Of a stretch of DNA of 40,878 bases, positions 28,696 through 37,198 are shown piece by piece. Numbering within the stretch: the stretch's first letter is position 1; each line of letters starts with the position of its first letter. The translations under genes and the position numbers were made by a program. Origin of the DNA: a virus; IMG/VR virus record IMGVR_UViG_3300034072_001941, positions 1-40,878 of that record, one strand, 5' to 3'. Below the pieces are notes generated by a model, which made no database searches, was not told the origin of the DNA, and worked only from the letters and a program-made list of their open reading frames with translations.

Positions 28696-30663
28696 GTGAA
28701 GGTTTCCGCTGAACTGACCCTGGAAATTGACCGTTTGCGGCAAAATGCTCAAGCGGCGGAAGCTCACCTCAAACGCGTGGGCGTGGTTGGCGCGGCGATG
28801 TCCGCGGGGTTGGACCGGTCAATGGCCGGGGTTGGGCGTGGGCTAGGGCGGAACATCGATACAAACCGGTTTCGTGGTCTGCAAAATGCCATCGCAACCA
28901 CCAACCAGCATGTGGCCAAATTCGGAGCTGGCCTTGGGGCGGCCATGGCCCAACAAGATTTCATTCAGGGCGGACCAAATCAGGGTTTCCGAGTTTTGGC
29001 CGGGGCCGCGGCCGGTGCCGCGGTAGTCTTGGGCGGGTCTTTTGTCGTTTCGTCGGTGAAGGCGGCCGCGTCCTTGCAAGATACAGAACTGCAAATTGCC
29101 CGGTTTTCCGGGTCTTTGGCCACGGCCCAATCTCTTATGGCCCAAGGGGTGGATTTGTCCGTCTCCACTCCGTTTGAGACAGACACGATTTTCGAACTCC
29201 AATCCGGGTTGCTCGGTGCCGGCATCGCGGCCCAAGACTTGATGGAAGACATCAAGCGCTTGGCCGCCGTGGCCCAAGATGATCAAGCGCTCCGGGAACT
29301 CGGTGATGTTTACGGCAAAGGGTTTGCCAACCAGAAATTTGACACGGAACGGATCAACCAGTTTTTGGACCGACGGATCAACCTGCTACCGGCGTTGCAA
29401 GGCGTGACCGGTTTGGGCTTGGACGATCTCCGGAAAGCGATCGAACAGGGCAAGGTTGGCATCGAAGAGATCCGGGCCGCGTTGGACCAAATGCGCGGGC
29501 CCGGCGGCCAGTTTTTCGGCATGATGGAAGCGCGGTCCAAAACGCTTCCCGGCCTTTGGTCCACCTTGGTGAGTAACTTGGCGGAAGTGCGGAAGGAATT
29601 CGGCGCGGCGTCCGTGGGGCCGTTGTCGGACGGAATCGAAACGGCGTTGGGGTTGATGCCTCAACTCACGGCCCGGGCCGGGGATTTTGGCCAATCAATG
29701 GCTAGTGCCATCGACATCTCAGTGGCGGGCCTGCAAGATTTGGCCGAAACCAAATTGGATTGGTCCAAGATCGGAGATGATTTTGTGATCGAGTTTCAGG
29801 GGGTTTTGAACCGGATCAATGCCTCGTGGACGCAAATGATCACGGAGCTTTCCCCTACTGGGTCGAGCAATTTCTTTGATTTGCTGCCTGGAAATGACAA
29901 AGTGGCCGGAATGGCCAGAAGTCTCCTGGAAGGAGAAATCAACCAGCAAGCCGGGAATCTGCATTACCTCCGGAACATCGAACTGCCGTTGGCCCGCGGC
30001 TTTGATTTGGAACCATTCATCGATTGGCCTGGCCGGACCGGGCAACCGTTCAAGCCGGGGGGAGCGGTGGAGTTTGTGCAGGGGCAGATTGCCAAAGAGG
30101 AGGCCAAGTTGGCGGAGTTGCAAGAACGGCTGAAAAAGCTCAATCCTCCCGGAGATTTGCGAGCCTTGAAAGAGGTGGCGGCGGTGGGGAATCCAAGTCC
30201 TGTTTCGTCCCCTTCCCTTGCTATCCGGCGTTTGAATGTGGAACTTGGAGACTTTCATTCTCCGGGTTATGACCCGGAAATGTTGAGCGAAGGTCTGGCC
30301 AAAGCGATGGCGCGGGCGGACGCGGCAATCAATCGCCGGGCATCCAAACCGGCTCCGGAGATGGGGCAATCTGAACCGGTGCCGGGCGATCCAGCAAACG
30401 AAGATCAATCCGGGAGCAGGCAATCATCCGGAGGCGGTCTTGGGCAATCTGAAGCATCCGGCCGTTATTTTGTCCCCGGCGTCATGGCCCAAGCCATCAA
30501 CCGGCTGACCCGGCGTTCAACGGCGGAGCTTGTCTATATGCAAGCGGAGAAACAAACGGCGTTGTTGGAAGGGATTGGGCGGAGTCTGAAGAACATCGAC
30601 AGCAAAATGGACCAACCTCAAACGGTTGCCGTGCCGGCGCCGGGAACGTTTGCAAAACCTTGA
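28696..30663 (+). CDS. Tape measure protein
   Basis: A 655-residue protein from a GTG with GAGG upstream. It has the TMP layout: N-terminal helical repeats, Gly/Ala-rich and hydrophobic membrane-type segment (VLAGAAAGAAVVLGGSFVVS, about 99-118), then the tape-measure domain (LQDTELQIARFSGSLATAQS ... GVDLSVSTPFET, GLGLDDLRKAIEQGKVGIEE, QMRGPGGQFFGMMEARSKT) and a low-complexity C-terminus. With about 0.15 nm per residue, the tail would be near 100 nm. This protein sets tail length and helps DNA pass the host membrane. Confidence 0.9.
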   Translation: MKVSAELTLEIDRLRQNAQAAEAHLKRVGVVGAAMSAGLDRSMAGVGRGLGRNIDTNRFRGLQNAIATTNQHVAKFGAGLGAAMAQQDFIQGGPNQGFRVLAGAAAGAAVVLGGSFVVSSVKAAASLQDTELQIARFSGSLATAQSLMAQGVDLSVSTPFETDTIFELQSGLLGAGIAAQDLMEDIKRLAAVAQDDQALRELGDVYGKGFANQKFDTERINQFLDRRINLLPALQGVTGLGLDDLRKAIEQGKVGIEEIRAALDQMRGPGGQFFGMMEARSKTLPGLWSTLVSNLAEVRKEFGAASVGPLSDGIETALGLMPQLTARAGDFGQSMASAIDISVAGLQDLAETKLDWSKIGDDFVIEFQGVLNRINASWTQMITELSPTGSSNFFDLLPGNDKVAGMARSLLEGEINQQAGNLHYLRNIELPLARGFDLEPFIDWPGRTGQPFKPGGAVEFVQGQIAKEEAKLAELQERLKKLNPPGDLRALKEVAAVGNPSPVSSPSLAIRRLNVELGDFHSPGYDPEMLSEGLAKAMARADAAINRRASKPAPEMGQSEPVPGDPANEDQSGSRQSSGGGLGQSEASGRYFVPGVMAQAINRLTRRSTAELVYMQAEKQTALLEGIGRSLKNIDSKMDQPQTVAVPAPGTFAKP

Positions 30664-30667
30664 TCGT

Positions 30668-31399
30668 ATGGCGGTAAAACTAGAGATTTTCGGGCTAAAA
30701 GGAAGCTACCGGCGGGACGGGGGGGTGGTGTTCCAAGTGCCGTATGCCATGGATACCCTGGCGGATGTGCGTGACCTGCCCCGCACGTGGGAAGGATTGA
30801 TCATGGTCGGTGACGTGGATGTTTCTCCGCGGGAATCCGGGAAAATCAACGCGGTGGTGACTTATGAAGGTTTGCTGGCCGGGGGAATTGGGGAAGGATC
30901 GCTCGCACAAGACGAAGACGGGGATTGGGAAGTGGACCCGTCCTTGTCTGAGGAACCGCTCGAATCATCTCCCATCCTGGTTTCGTTGCTGCTAGAGTAT
31001 GATGGCTATTTTGACGAAGAAGACAGGTTGAGGTTTCCGGAACGATTGGAGCGCTCCCAACCGGCCACGCGTGGGCTTTTCGGGGGGGATGTTGGCAAGG
31101 TGAAAATCGGGGATCGAAACCCGATGTTCGGCCGGGAAACCTACTTGTTGCCGGGGGCCATCGTGCGACGGACTCGCGTGTTGGCCAGTGTGCCGGATGA
31201 TGTCATGAGCCGGGCCGGACAAGTGATCAAACGGTTGCCGATTGAGGCGTTGAAGGATGTGGACTGGGGGGATGCAGATTGGCTCACGCTCCAGGCCCGG
31301 CCGTCCAAATTCGGGAACGCGGTGCGGCTGGTGGAAGAATGGATCAAGAGTCCTCCGGGTGGATGGCCTCCGTCGCAAACGTTGATCGATAAGCGGTGA
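30668..31399 (+). CDS. Tail tip protein candidate
   Basis: A 243-residue protein from ATG 30668, four bases after the tape measure. It begins with a beta-rich part (AVKLEIFGLKGSYRRDGGVV, TWEGLIMVGDVDVSPRES), has an acidic middle and ends in WIKSPPGGWPPSQTLIDKR. Position right after the tape measure suggests a distal tail protein, but no Dit or gpM signature is clear. It overlaps the next gene by GTGA. Confidence 0.6.
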   Translation: MAVKLEIFGLKGSYRRDGGVVFQVPYAMDTLADVRDLPRTWEGLIMVGDVDVSPRESGKINAVVTYEGLLAGGIGEGSLAQDEDGDWEVDPSLSEEPLESSPILVSLLLEYDGYFDEEDRLRFPERLERSQPATRGLFGGDVGKVKIGDRNPMFGRETYLLPGAIVRRTRVLASVPDDVMSRAGQVIKRLPIEALKDVDWGDADWLTLQARPSKFGNAVRLVEEWIKSPPGGWPPSQTLIDKR

Positions 31400-31932
31400 A
31401 CCTCCGGGAGCTTTACGTCAAGCCGGGTGATCTGATCTGGCTGAAGTGGCAAGCGTTGCTCCGGTGGCTACGGATGCGGCAGTTTATTCGGAAACCGGGG
31501 ATTCGGTTTCGAGAAACGCCTTCCGGCGTGGAGATCATCGTCAAACGCCGGGGCAGCTATCCACACCCGTTCCGCGTCAGTTTGTCGGGGAATGCGTTCC
31601 GCATCTCTGAGGGGACGCTCGACGGGGAGTCTGTGGCGATCGGTGACCGGTTCCTTGATGGCAGGTCCGTGAAGTCCGGAGTGGAGGGGCAAAAGCCTAC
31701 TCTGGAAGTGGGCCGGATGAAATCCGGGACGGTGCGGTCGTGGGTCGTGTTGCACAGGGCCAAGTCTCCAGAGGAACCGGCCACCATCTCCCACGTGACG
31801 GAACGGGACCCGGACGCCCAACCGCTCGCCTTGGTCCACTGGACCGGCGGCAATGGCCGGGTCCGGCAAATCGTCCGGCATCATTTGGCCAGTGGGACCA
31901 GCGGGGCGCGGGTCTATTTCTGGGCGGTTTGA
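31396..31932 (+). CDS. Tail tip/baseplate hypothetical protein
   Basis: A 178-residue protein from a GTG overlapping the previous stop. The N-terminal segment is very basic and aromatic (WLKWQALLRWLRMRQFIRKP), then a beta-rich body (GVEIIVKRRGSYPHPFRVSL, VRSWVVLHRAKSPEEPA). No family recognised. Its place between the tape measure and large tail protein suggests a tip component. Confidence 0.55.
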   Translation: MNLRELYVKPGDLIWLKWQALLRWLRMRQFIRKPGIRFRETPSGVEIIVKRRGSYPHPFRVSLSGNAFRISEGTLDGESVAIGDRFLDGRSVKSGVEGQKPTLEVGRMKSGTVRSWVVLHRAKSPEEPATISHVTERDPDAQPLALVHWTGGNGRVRQIVRHHLASGTSGARVYFWAV

Positions 31933-31939
31933 ACCAACC

Positions 31940-32890
31940 ATGAGACGGCCCATCAAACTGCCCACGTTTACCCGGGAACAACTGTTCCGTCTCCCGGCGG
32001 AATGGTGGAATGACATGATCCGGGATTTGATCCGGACCGAAATCATCGAGGTGACCGAAACGGCGTCCGTCCGGGAAGCGCACGCGTGGAAAACCCGCAT
32101 CCGCTGGAATGCCGAAGCGGGGCAATGGCGGGCGATCGTCGGGGCAGGGATTGTGAATTGGGAAGAAGCAGTCGTGGCGGTGACTGATGCGAAAGGCGTG
32201 GTGTCAGACGTGCCGTTGTCCCAAGGCCCGGAATTGCCGTTGGCCCGGTTTCGTCCGGTGGTCGATGTCCCTCCGTATTTTGCGTCCCGCTACCAGTTCA
32301 AACCGGCGGAAGAATTCCGCGGGGATTTCGATTTTGGGGGCGGCTTTGTCCGGAATCCGGTGGCCGAAGCGGCGGCCCGGGCGGACGGAGGGTGGCGGAC
32401 CTTGTGGTCTTGTTCCATCCACCTCACCGTGAGGCGTCCGCAAACCGTGGTGGACGTGCGGCCGGATGGGCGGGTTTTACTGGGCTTATCAAATGCCCAC
32501 GAGGAAGTGTTCCGCGTGGGCACCTCCACGACGGTCCCGGACGTGGCGGTCCCCTCTCCGTTGGCCCAACTGCGGGATGGGTTACGGGACCCGGGCGTGG
32601 ACGTGCAACCGTTGGCCACCGTTTACATGCTTTCACCGGCGGGAGGGGACCCGAAGAAAGAACCAGACCGCGCCTTTCAACCGTTTGTGGAACATCACGC
32701 CTTTTACCATCTCCGGCACGCCGTCCGCGTCCCGGACGTGCCGCTGGAAGGAATCGAGGTGTCCTTGGGGTATACGGGTTTCGGAGGAGAAATCATCCGG
32801 CAACTGTTGGATGATCTGGAACGGCAAGATTCGGTGATCAACGCGACCATTTCCCGTTCGCAGGTGTTGGGGAAGTTTTGGAGTGTTTGA
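31940..32890 (+). CDS. Tail hypothetical protein
   Basis: A 316-residue protein from ATG 31940. It contains RLPAEWWNDMIRDLIRTEII at the start, then beta strands with many Trp and Arg residues, and IRQLLDDLERQDSVINATIS as a C-terminal helix. I see no motif that gives a family. It is probably part of the tail tip or baseplate, since it is flanked by other structural genes. No Shine-Dalgarno sequence before the ATG. Confidence 0.6.
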   Translation: MRRPIKLPTFTREQLFRLPAEWWNDMIRDLIRTEIIEVTETASVREAHAWKTRIRWNAEAGQWRAIVGAGIVNWEEAVVAVTDAKGVVSDVPLSQGPELPLARFRPVVDVPPYFASRYQFKPAEEFRGDFDFGGGFVRNPVAEAAARADGGWRTLWSCSIHLTVRRPQTVVDVRPDGRVLLGLSNAHEEVFRVGTSTTVPDVAVPSPLAQLRDGLRDPGVDVQPLATVYMLSPAGGDPKKEPDRAFQPFVEHHAFYHLRHAVRVPDVPLEGIEVSLGYTGFGGEIIRQLLDDLERQDSVINATISRSQVLGKFWSV

Positions 32891-32893
32891 CAA

Positions 32894-33079
32894 ATGAGTG
32901 ACGGGTTTGGATTGAACAAGCGGGCCGCGTTGGAGGCGGAGCGGGAAGCGCGGGCGGAGGCGGCCAGGGCGGAACCGCAAGCGGACGGCTTGAACCCACC
33001 GTGGCCGTGGGCCGTGGTGCCGTTTGATCCGGCTTTCTTTCAGTTGGATGGGGATCCGGTGCCCGATGCCGGTGATTGA
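32894..33079 (+). CDS. Small Ala/Glu/Pro-rich protein
   Basis: A 61-residue protein from ATG 32894: a charged helix (KRAALEAEREARAEAARAEP) followed by a Trp/Pro-rich segment (LNPPWPWAVVPFDPAFF). It may be an adaptor peptide between tail proteins. Only short intergenic gaps surround it, which supports coding. Confidence 0.5.
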   Translation: MSDGFGLNKRAALEAEREARAEAARAEPQADGLNPPWPWAVVPFDPAFFQLDGDPVPDAGD

Positions 33080-33104
33080 TTGACCTGTTGCGGACCTGTG
33101 ATCC

Positions 33105-35489
33105 ATGGTCCGCCTATACAACGATTTGGCCCGGCATCGCCTGAACGATACCACCGGCGCGGGCTCTTTTGATTTTCCAACGCTGAAGCAGGGCACGGAC
33201 TTGGTCATGGCCTTCCGCTTCCAGGCGCGGATTGATGGGGAATATATTGAAACGCCGCGGGATGTCCTTGGCGTCACGGCTACCATTTCCAAGGTGGACG
33301 CGCGGCCCACGGCGGGCACGTTCAGATTGACCACCGGAGTTTCGACCACGGCGGCGCTGGATTACAACGCGTCCGCGGCCGCATTTCAAACCGGCATGGC
33401 CACGCTTTACGGAGCGGTGGCCTTGGAAACGGTGCTCGTGGATGGGTCGTGGCTGGTGTTGTTTTCCGGGGAAATCGATGACCCTTCCGTCCGGGAGAAT
33501 GTCCTGTCTCCGTCCTCTTTCCTCCGGTGGACCAAAGAAGAGCAAGCGGATGGCACGTGGCTTTACGAGTTCCGCGCCGTGCAAGCTCCGGTGGCGTTCA
33601 CGGACACCTTCGAGCGGACGCTCCCGGAAGGGCCAAAGGTCGAAATCGTCCAAGAAGGGGCGTCTGTGGACGGCGTGTTGATTCCGGAAATCCAGGCACT
33701 GCGCTTGGATCCGTGGTTCGCGGGAGTGTATCGGTTGCGGCGGGGCAATGGCCGGGTGTCTGCGGATTTGTCCATCGATGACGGGCCGGAAGAGATCCAA
33801 GAAGCCATTCAAGCGTGGCTCACGACGTCGGAAATTGCCGATGGTGCGGAGCTGACTGTCACGCGTCCAGCGTCCGGGACCGCACACATCACGTTCGGCG
33901 GGGCGTTGGCCGGGGAAGATGAGGAGTTGATCACCGTGGAGGTGGTCGACGCTCCGGTGGGAGATCCCACGATCGTTCTTCCGCTCACCTGGCACTCGCT
34001 GAACACCGCTCTTCGGGGCAAGCAGTCCGAGACGTTCCAACTAGATCTCACGTGGAGACTCCGGGACGAAACCGCGGCGGACGATGACCTCGAAGCGGTT
34101 TACACGGTGACCGGCTATCGCGGGCCCATCACGATCGTGCCCAAGCTGGCGCCGGACAACGGGCTAAACGTTTACCCGTCTTGGGTCCGGCCAACGTCTC
34201 CCGAGACCTATCGTCCGTTTTCCCGGGATCAAATCTTTTTTGGAAGCCGGCATTTCATCTCGGAACCGATCGCGGCGTTTGGAACCTACGTCATCCCGCA
34301 CAATCTGGATTCAGAGCAATTGATCGTCACGGCCATCGATGCCGGGGGCTTGATCCGTTACGAGTCAGGGGTCGAAACCAGCATCGTTTCCCCGTCTGCC
34401 GTGGAGGTGACTGTGGGTTCTCCCGCAGACTTGCCGGTCCGGATTCTCATCTCCACCGTGGGCGCGGAAGAACACTTCTTGGCGCACACCCACACGTTGG
34501 GGGATTTGCCGGAGGTGGCCGCGCTTTTGGCGCAAATTGGCGCCCGGTTGACCGCTCTGGAAAATCTCCTCCCCTCTGGTTCACTCACCGCTTCCGACGA
34601 CACCGTGGCCGAAATCGCACGATGGACGTTGCCCACGGTCTCCACGGTCACCCCGTCCCGGAAACCGATCACGATTCCTGAAACGGGCATCCTGTCTCTG
34701 GACACCACCAAACTCCGCGGCGGGTTGCTCCCGGCGATCCACACCACCACGGCCCCAGCGGATTTGCCGTCCATGGCGGTGCCTCCGACGGAGCAACAAT
34801 CCGGCAAGGTTTACCGCAACGTCTCCGGATCATCGGTGATCGTGCCTGGCGGTGGCGGGCGTCCGTCCGCATCGGTGCCAAACAATGGCTTGGTGGGCGC
34901 GGCGTGGGATCCGGTGAAGCGGCGGGGAGCATGGTATCCAGTGGCTTTGAAAGCCGGAACCTCCTCTTACTACCCGTCCGCGTTCGACCTGCCGTTGTTC
35001 GAGTTGCTGGTCACGGCGGAACAGTTCCGGCTCCGGACTCGTTTCCGCGTGGAGTTTGGCTTTGATGCGGCGATTCTCAAATCCTCCAACCGCGTCCGCT
35101 GGCAACTGCTGGTGGAATACGGGTTGCCCACGGCGGCCACTTCCCCGGGCACGCCGGGCCCGAACCTTGAATCGATCACCTGGGACGAAGCAAACCCGGC
35201 GATCGACCAGACGCTCTACCTGGGGCCAACGCCCACCCGGCACCGGATCGGCCTCGAACTCGAACGCGTCCTTGCCTCCGGCGAGAACATGATCAAGGCG
35301 GAAAAATCCCTGTATGGCGCCCGGACCGTGGCCGGTGCTCCCACGGCGGCCACGTTTGGGATCCGGGCGCGGCTGGCTCGCTTCGACATTCTCGACGCCC
35401 CGGCGTTTGACGGATTGTTGGCCGTGCAAGGCCTGAACCTGCCCTCGGGCGAAACTGACATCCAACCGGGCTTTGCCTGGATCGCGTAA
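33105..35489 (+). CDS. Large tail/adhesion protein
   Basis: The largest tail gene after the tape measure, 794 residues. The N-terminal third is beta-rich (TLKQGTDLVMAFRFQARIDG) with repeated Val/Thr strands, then a region with FISEPIAAFGTYVIPHNLDS and HTHTLGDLPEVAALLAQIGA (a collar plus short coiled coil of fibre type, about 465-485). A Gly-rich hinge (VPGGGGRPSASVPNNG) leads to a C-terminal beta domain. It takes the place of the J-like tip protein of lambda but shows no J signature. Probably the main tip or side fibre. Confidence 0.65.
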   Translation: MVRLYNDLARHRLNDTTGAGSFDFPTLKQGTDLVMAFRFQARIDGEYIETPRDVLGVTATISKVDARPTAGTFRLTTGVSTTAALDYNASAAAFQTGMATLYGAVALETVLVDGSWLVLFSGEIDDPSVRENVLSPSSFLRWTKEEQADGTWLYEFRAVQAPVAFTDTFERTLPEGPKVEIVQEGASVDGVLIPEIQALRLDPWFAGVYRLRRGNGRVSADLSIDDGPEEIQEAIQAWLTTSEIADGAELTVTRPASGTAHITFGGALAGEDEELITVEVVDAPVGDPTIVLPLTWHSLNTALRGKQSETFQLDLTWRLRDETAADDDLEAVYTVTGYRGPITIVPKLAPDNGLNVYPSWVRPTSPETYRPFSRDQIFFGSRHFISEPIAAFGTYVIPHNLDSEQLIVTAIDAGGLIRYESGVETSIVSPSAVEVTVGSPADLPVRILISTVGAEEHFLAHTHTLGDLPEVAALLAQIGARLTALENLLPSGSLTASDDTVAEIARWTLPTVSTVTPSRKPITIPETGILSLDTTKLRGGLLPAIHTTTAPADLPSMAVPPTEQQSGKVYRNVSGSSVIVPGGGGRPSASVPNNGLVGAAWDPVKRRGAWYPVALKAGTSSYYPSAFDLPLFELLVTAEQFRLRTRFRVEFGFDAAILKSSNRVRWQLLVEYGLPTAATSPGTPGPNLESITWDEANPAIDQTLYLGPTPTRHRIGLELERVLASGENMIKAEKSLYGARTVAGAPTAATFGIRARLARFDILDAPAFDGLLAVQGLNLPSGETDIQPGFAWIA

Positions 35490-35498
35490 AACACACTC

Positions 35499-36272
35499 AT
35501 GGCCGTTCCTGTCATCGATCCTGTTACCTCCGTCCTCGTGATGACACGAGGGCGGGCCTATGCCTTTCAACCGGCCTTGGCGCCAGGATCGGACGCGGCC
35601 ACGTCGTGGTCTATCGTTTCCGGCGGTTTGCCCACCGGTCTGACGCTGAACACGACCACGGGCCGGATCTCCGGAACTCCCGATTCCGAGTCCGAGGGAT
35701 CCACCTTCCGCGTGGGTCTCCGGGCCACGAACGGGGACGGGAACTCGGCAACCGTGATGCTGACCATCGGCATCGAATACGCTCCGACCGATCCTCACGG
35801 GGGCATCGATGCGGTGATCGATCTGGATTCCGGAGTCCTCGGGTTCGTGGGTCTCCAGCAAAAGACGGAGGACAACCGCGCGGTCTGTCACGTCCGGCGC
35901 GGGGATGAGTTCCCGCTCATTGTCCAGTTTATCCGGCGCGGCCGGGTCATCGATCTGCCCGCGGTCACCATGCGGGCCACGGCCAAACGCCGGGAACCGG
36001 ACGCCCCGATCAATCTCCAGGCGCTGAACGATTACCTCGTCTACAAGCAAGGCGAAGGGGAAACGGCACGTTACTCGATTTGGCTCTCCCTCAAAGACGA
36101 TACGTTCGCCAACGATCTGTCCGAAGACGAAGCGGACGAAGGCACGGCGGTGCCTTACATCGGGGAAATTCACTGGACTTACAGCGTGTCCATGGGTGAA
36201 CAAAATCTACGGACCGCGCGGCGTTCCACGCTGGAATTTTATTGGGTGATTCACCGCGATTCCTTGCCATGA
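35499..36272 (+). CDS. Tail protein with putative Ig (He_PIG) and BppU-like domains
   Basis: A 257-residue protein. Residues about 10-95 match a putative Ig domain: SWSIVSGGLPTGLTLNTTTG then RISGTPDSESEG and FRVGLRATNGDGNSATVML. The C-terminal half (RGDEFPLIVQFIRRGRVIDL, MRATAKRREPDAPI, LEFYWVIHRDSLP) resembles the baseplate upper-protein (BppU) N-terminal fold. This points to a surface adhesion or fibre-attachment role. ATGA overlap with the next gene. Confidence 0.7.
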   Translation: MAVPVIDPVTSVLVMTRGRAYAFQPALAPGSDAATSWSIVSGGLPTGLTLNTTTGRISGTPDSESEGSTFRVGLRATNGDGNSATVMLTIGIEYAPTDPHGGIDAVIDLDSGVLGFVGLQQKTEDNRAVCHVRRGDEFPLIVQFIRRGRVIDLPAVTMRATAKRREPDAPINLQALNDYLVYKQGEGETARYSIWLSLKDDTFANDLSEDEADEGTAVPYIGEIHWTYSVSMGEQNLRTARRSTLEFYWVIHRDSLP

Positions 36273-37198
36273 GCATTCCTCCCCGCATGACGTTTCCTTT
36301 CGCCCATCATGTGGCCCGGGCGGGGCATGATGTCCGCCGGATTGGTTGGACGGACAAATGGTGGCGTTATCGGGGCGGTATTTGGTTCGTGGTAAGTGGC
36401 GGCGTGCAACGCGTGGCCGAAGCGGCGGACATCACCGAAGCGGACATCTTGGCATGGGATTGGACTACGGCACCCGTAGATTGCGATTTGGCGGACGGTC
36501 CAGTGGATCCGGCCGTTTTGCTGACTGTGCGGCCATTCGACGGCACGGCGCCGGTCTCGGATCCGTTTGGCCAAGGGTGTGCTTTGCCGGAATTGGCCCC
36601 GATCGAAACGCAGACGTTCCCGTCTTTGACGGTGCCGCCGGTCGATGCGGACGGGGTTTTGGTGCGGGCGGATGCTCCGGACCCGTTGTTGTTGCCTTCT
36701 CCCCCTAAGGGACCGGAATGGTTGCCGATGCGTAGGCAACGGCGCGAAACCGCGGCACCTCCTCCGGTTGATCCGGTCCCGGATCCGGCTCTCGTCTTTG
36801 CATGGACCCTAAACACGAATCTGCCCGATTATTTGGGCTATGTGGACGGATCCGCGTGTGTCGAACCGGTCTACGTCATCGAGGACGGTGTTACCATTAC
36901 GATTTATGGCGGTGGCGTCCAATTCACTGGCGGCGCGGCTGGCAGTAATTATCTGGTCACCATCGGTTTGGAAGGCTCCGTGGGAGTCATCACCGAACAA
37001 TGGTGGCAAAGCACAATCGCGGTGGGAGTGTTGGTCTCGTGGACCGTGCCTCCACAGTTTTCAGCGAAGACGTTGGCGATCGGTGAACAAATTTCAGTCT
37101 TGGCCACTTGGGAAAAAGTGGGCGGAGGGGCTAGCGGCTCGTCCAGCAAAACGGTGTTGATCCCGTCCGTATGTGGAGGTGTCGGCAGTGGCCAGTAG
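36269..37198 (+). CDS. Tad2/DUF2829-like domain fused to a tail-locus protein
   Basis: A 309-residue protein from ATG 36269. Residues 8-67 match the DUF2829 (Thoeris anti-defence Tad2) pattern: TFPFAHHVARAGHDVRRIGW, a strand WRYRGGIWFVVSGG, then DITEADILAWDWTT. Tad2 proteins bind the signal nucleotide of Thoeris. The rest has a Pro-rich linker (about 95-170) and a C-terminal beta domain of about 120 residues (DGVTITIYGGGVQFTGG, SVGVITEQWWQSTIAVGVLV). It sits among tail genes and ends ten bases inside the glycosyltransferase gene, so it might also be purely structural. Confidence 0.6.
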   Translation: MSIPPRMTFPFAHHVARAGHDVRRIGWTDKWWRYRGGIWFVVSGGVQRVAEAADITEADILAWDWTTAPVDCDLADGPVDPAVLLTVRPFDGTAPVSDPFGQGCALPELAPIETQTFPSLTVPPVDADGVLVRADAPDPLLLPSPPKGPEWLPMRRQRRETAAPPPVDPVPDPALVFAWTLNTNLPDYLGYVDGSACVEPVYVIEDGVTITIYGGGVQFTGGAAGSNYLVTIGLEGSVGVITEQWWQSTIAVGVLVSWTVPPQFSAKTLAIGEQISVLATWEKVGGGASGSSSKTVLIPSVCGGVGSGQ

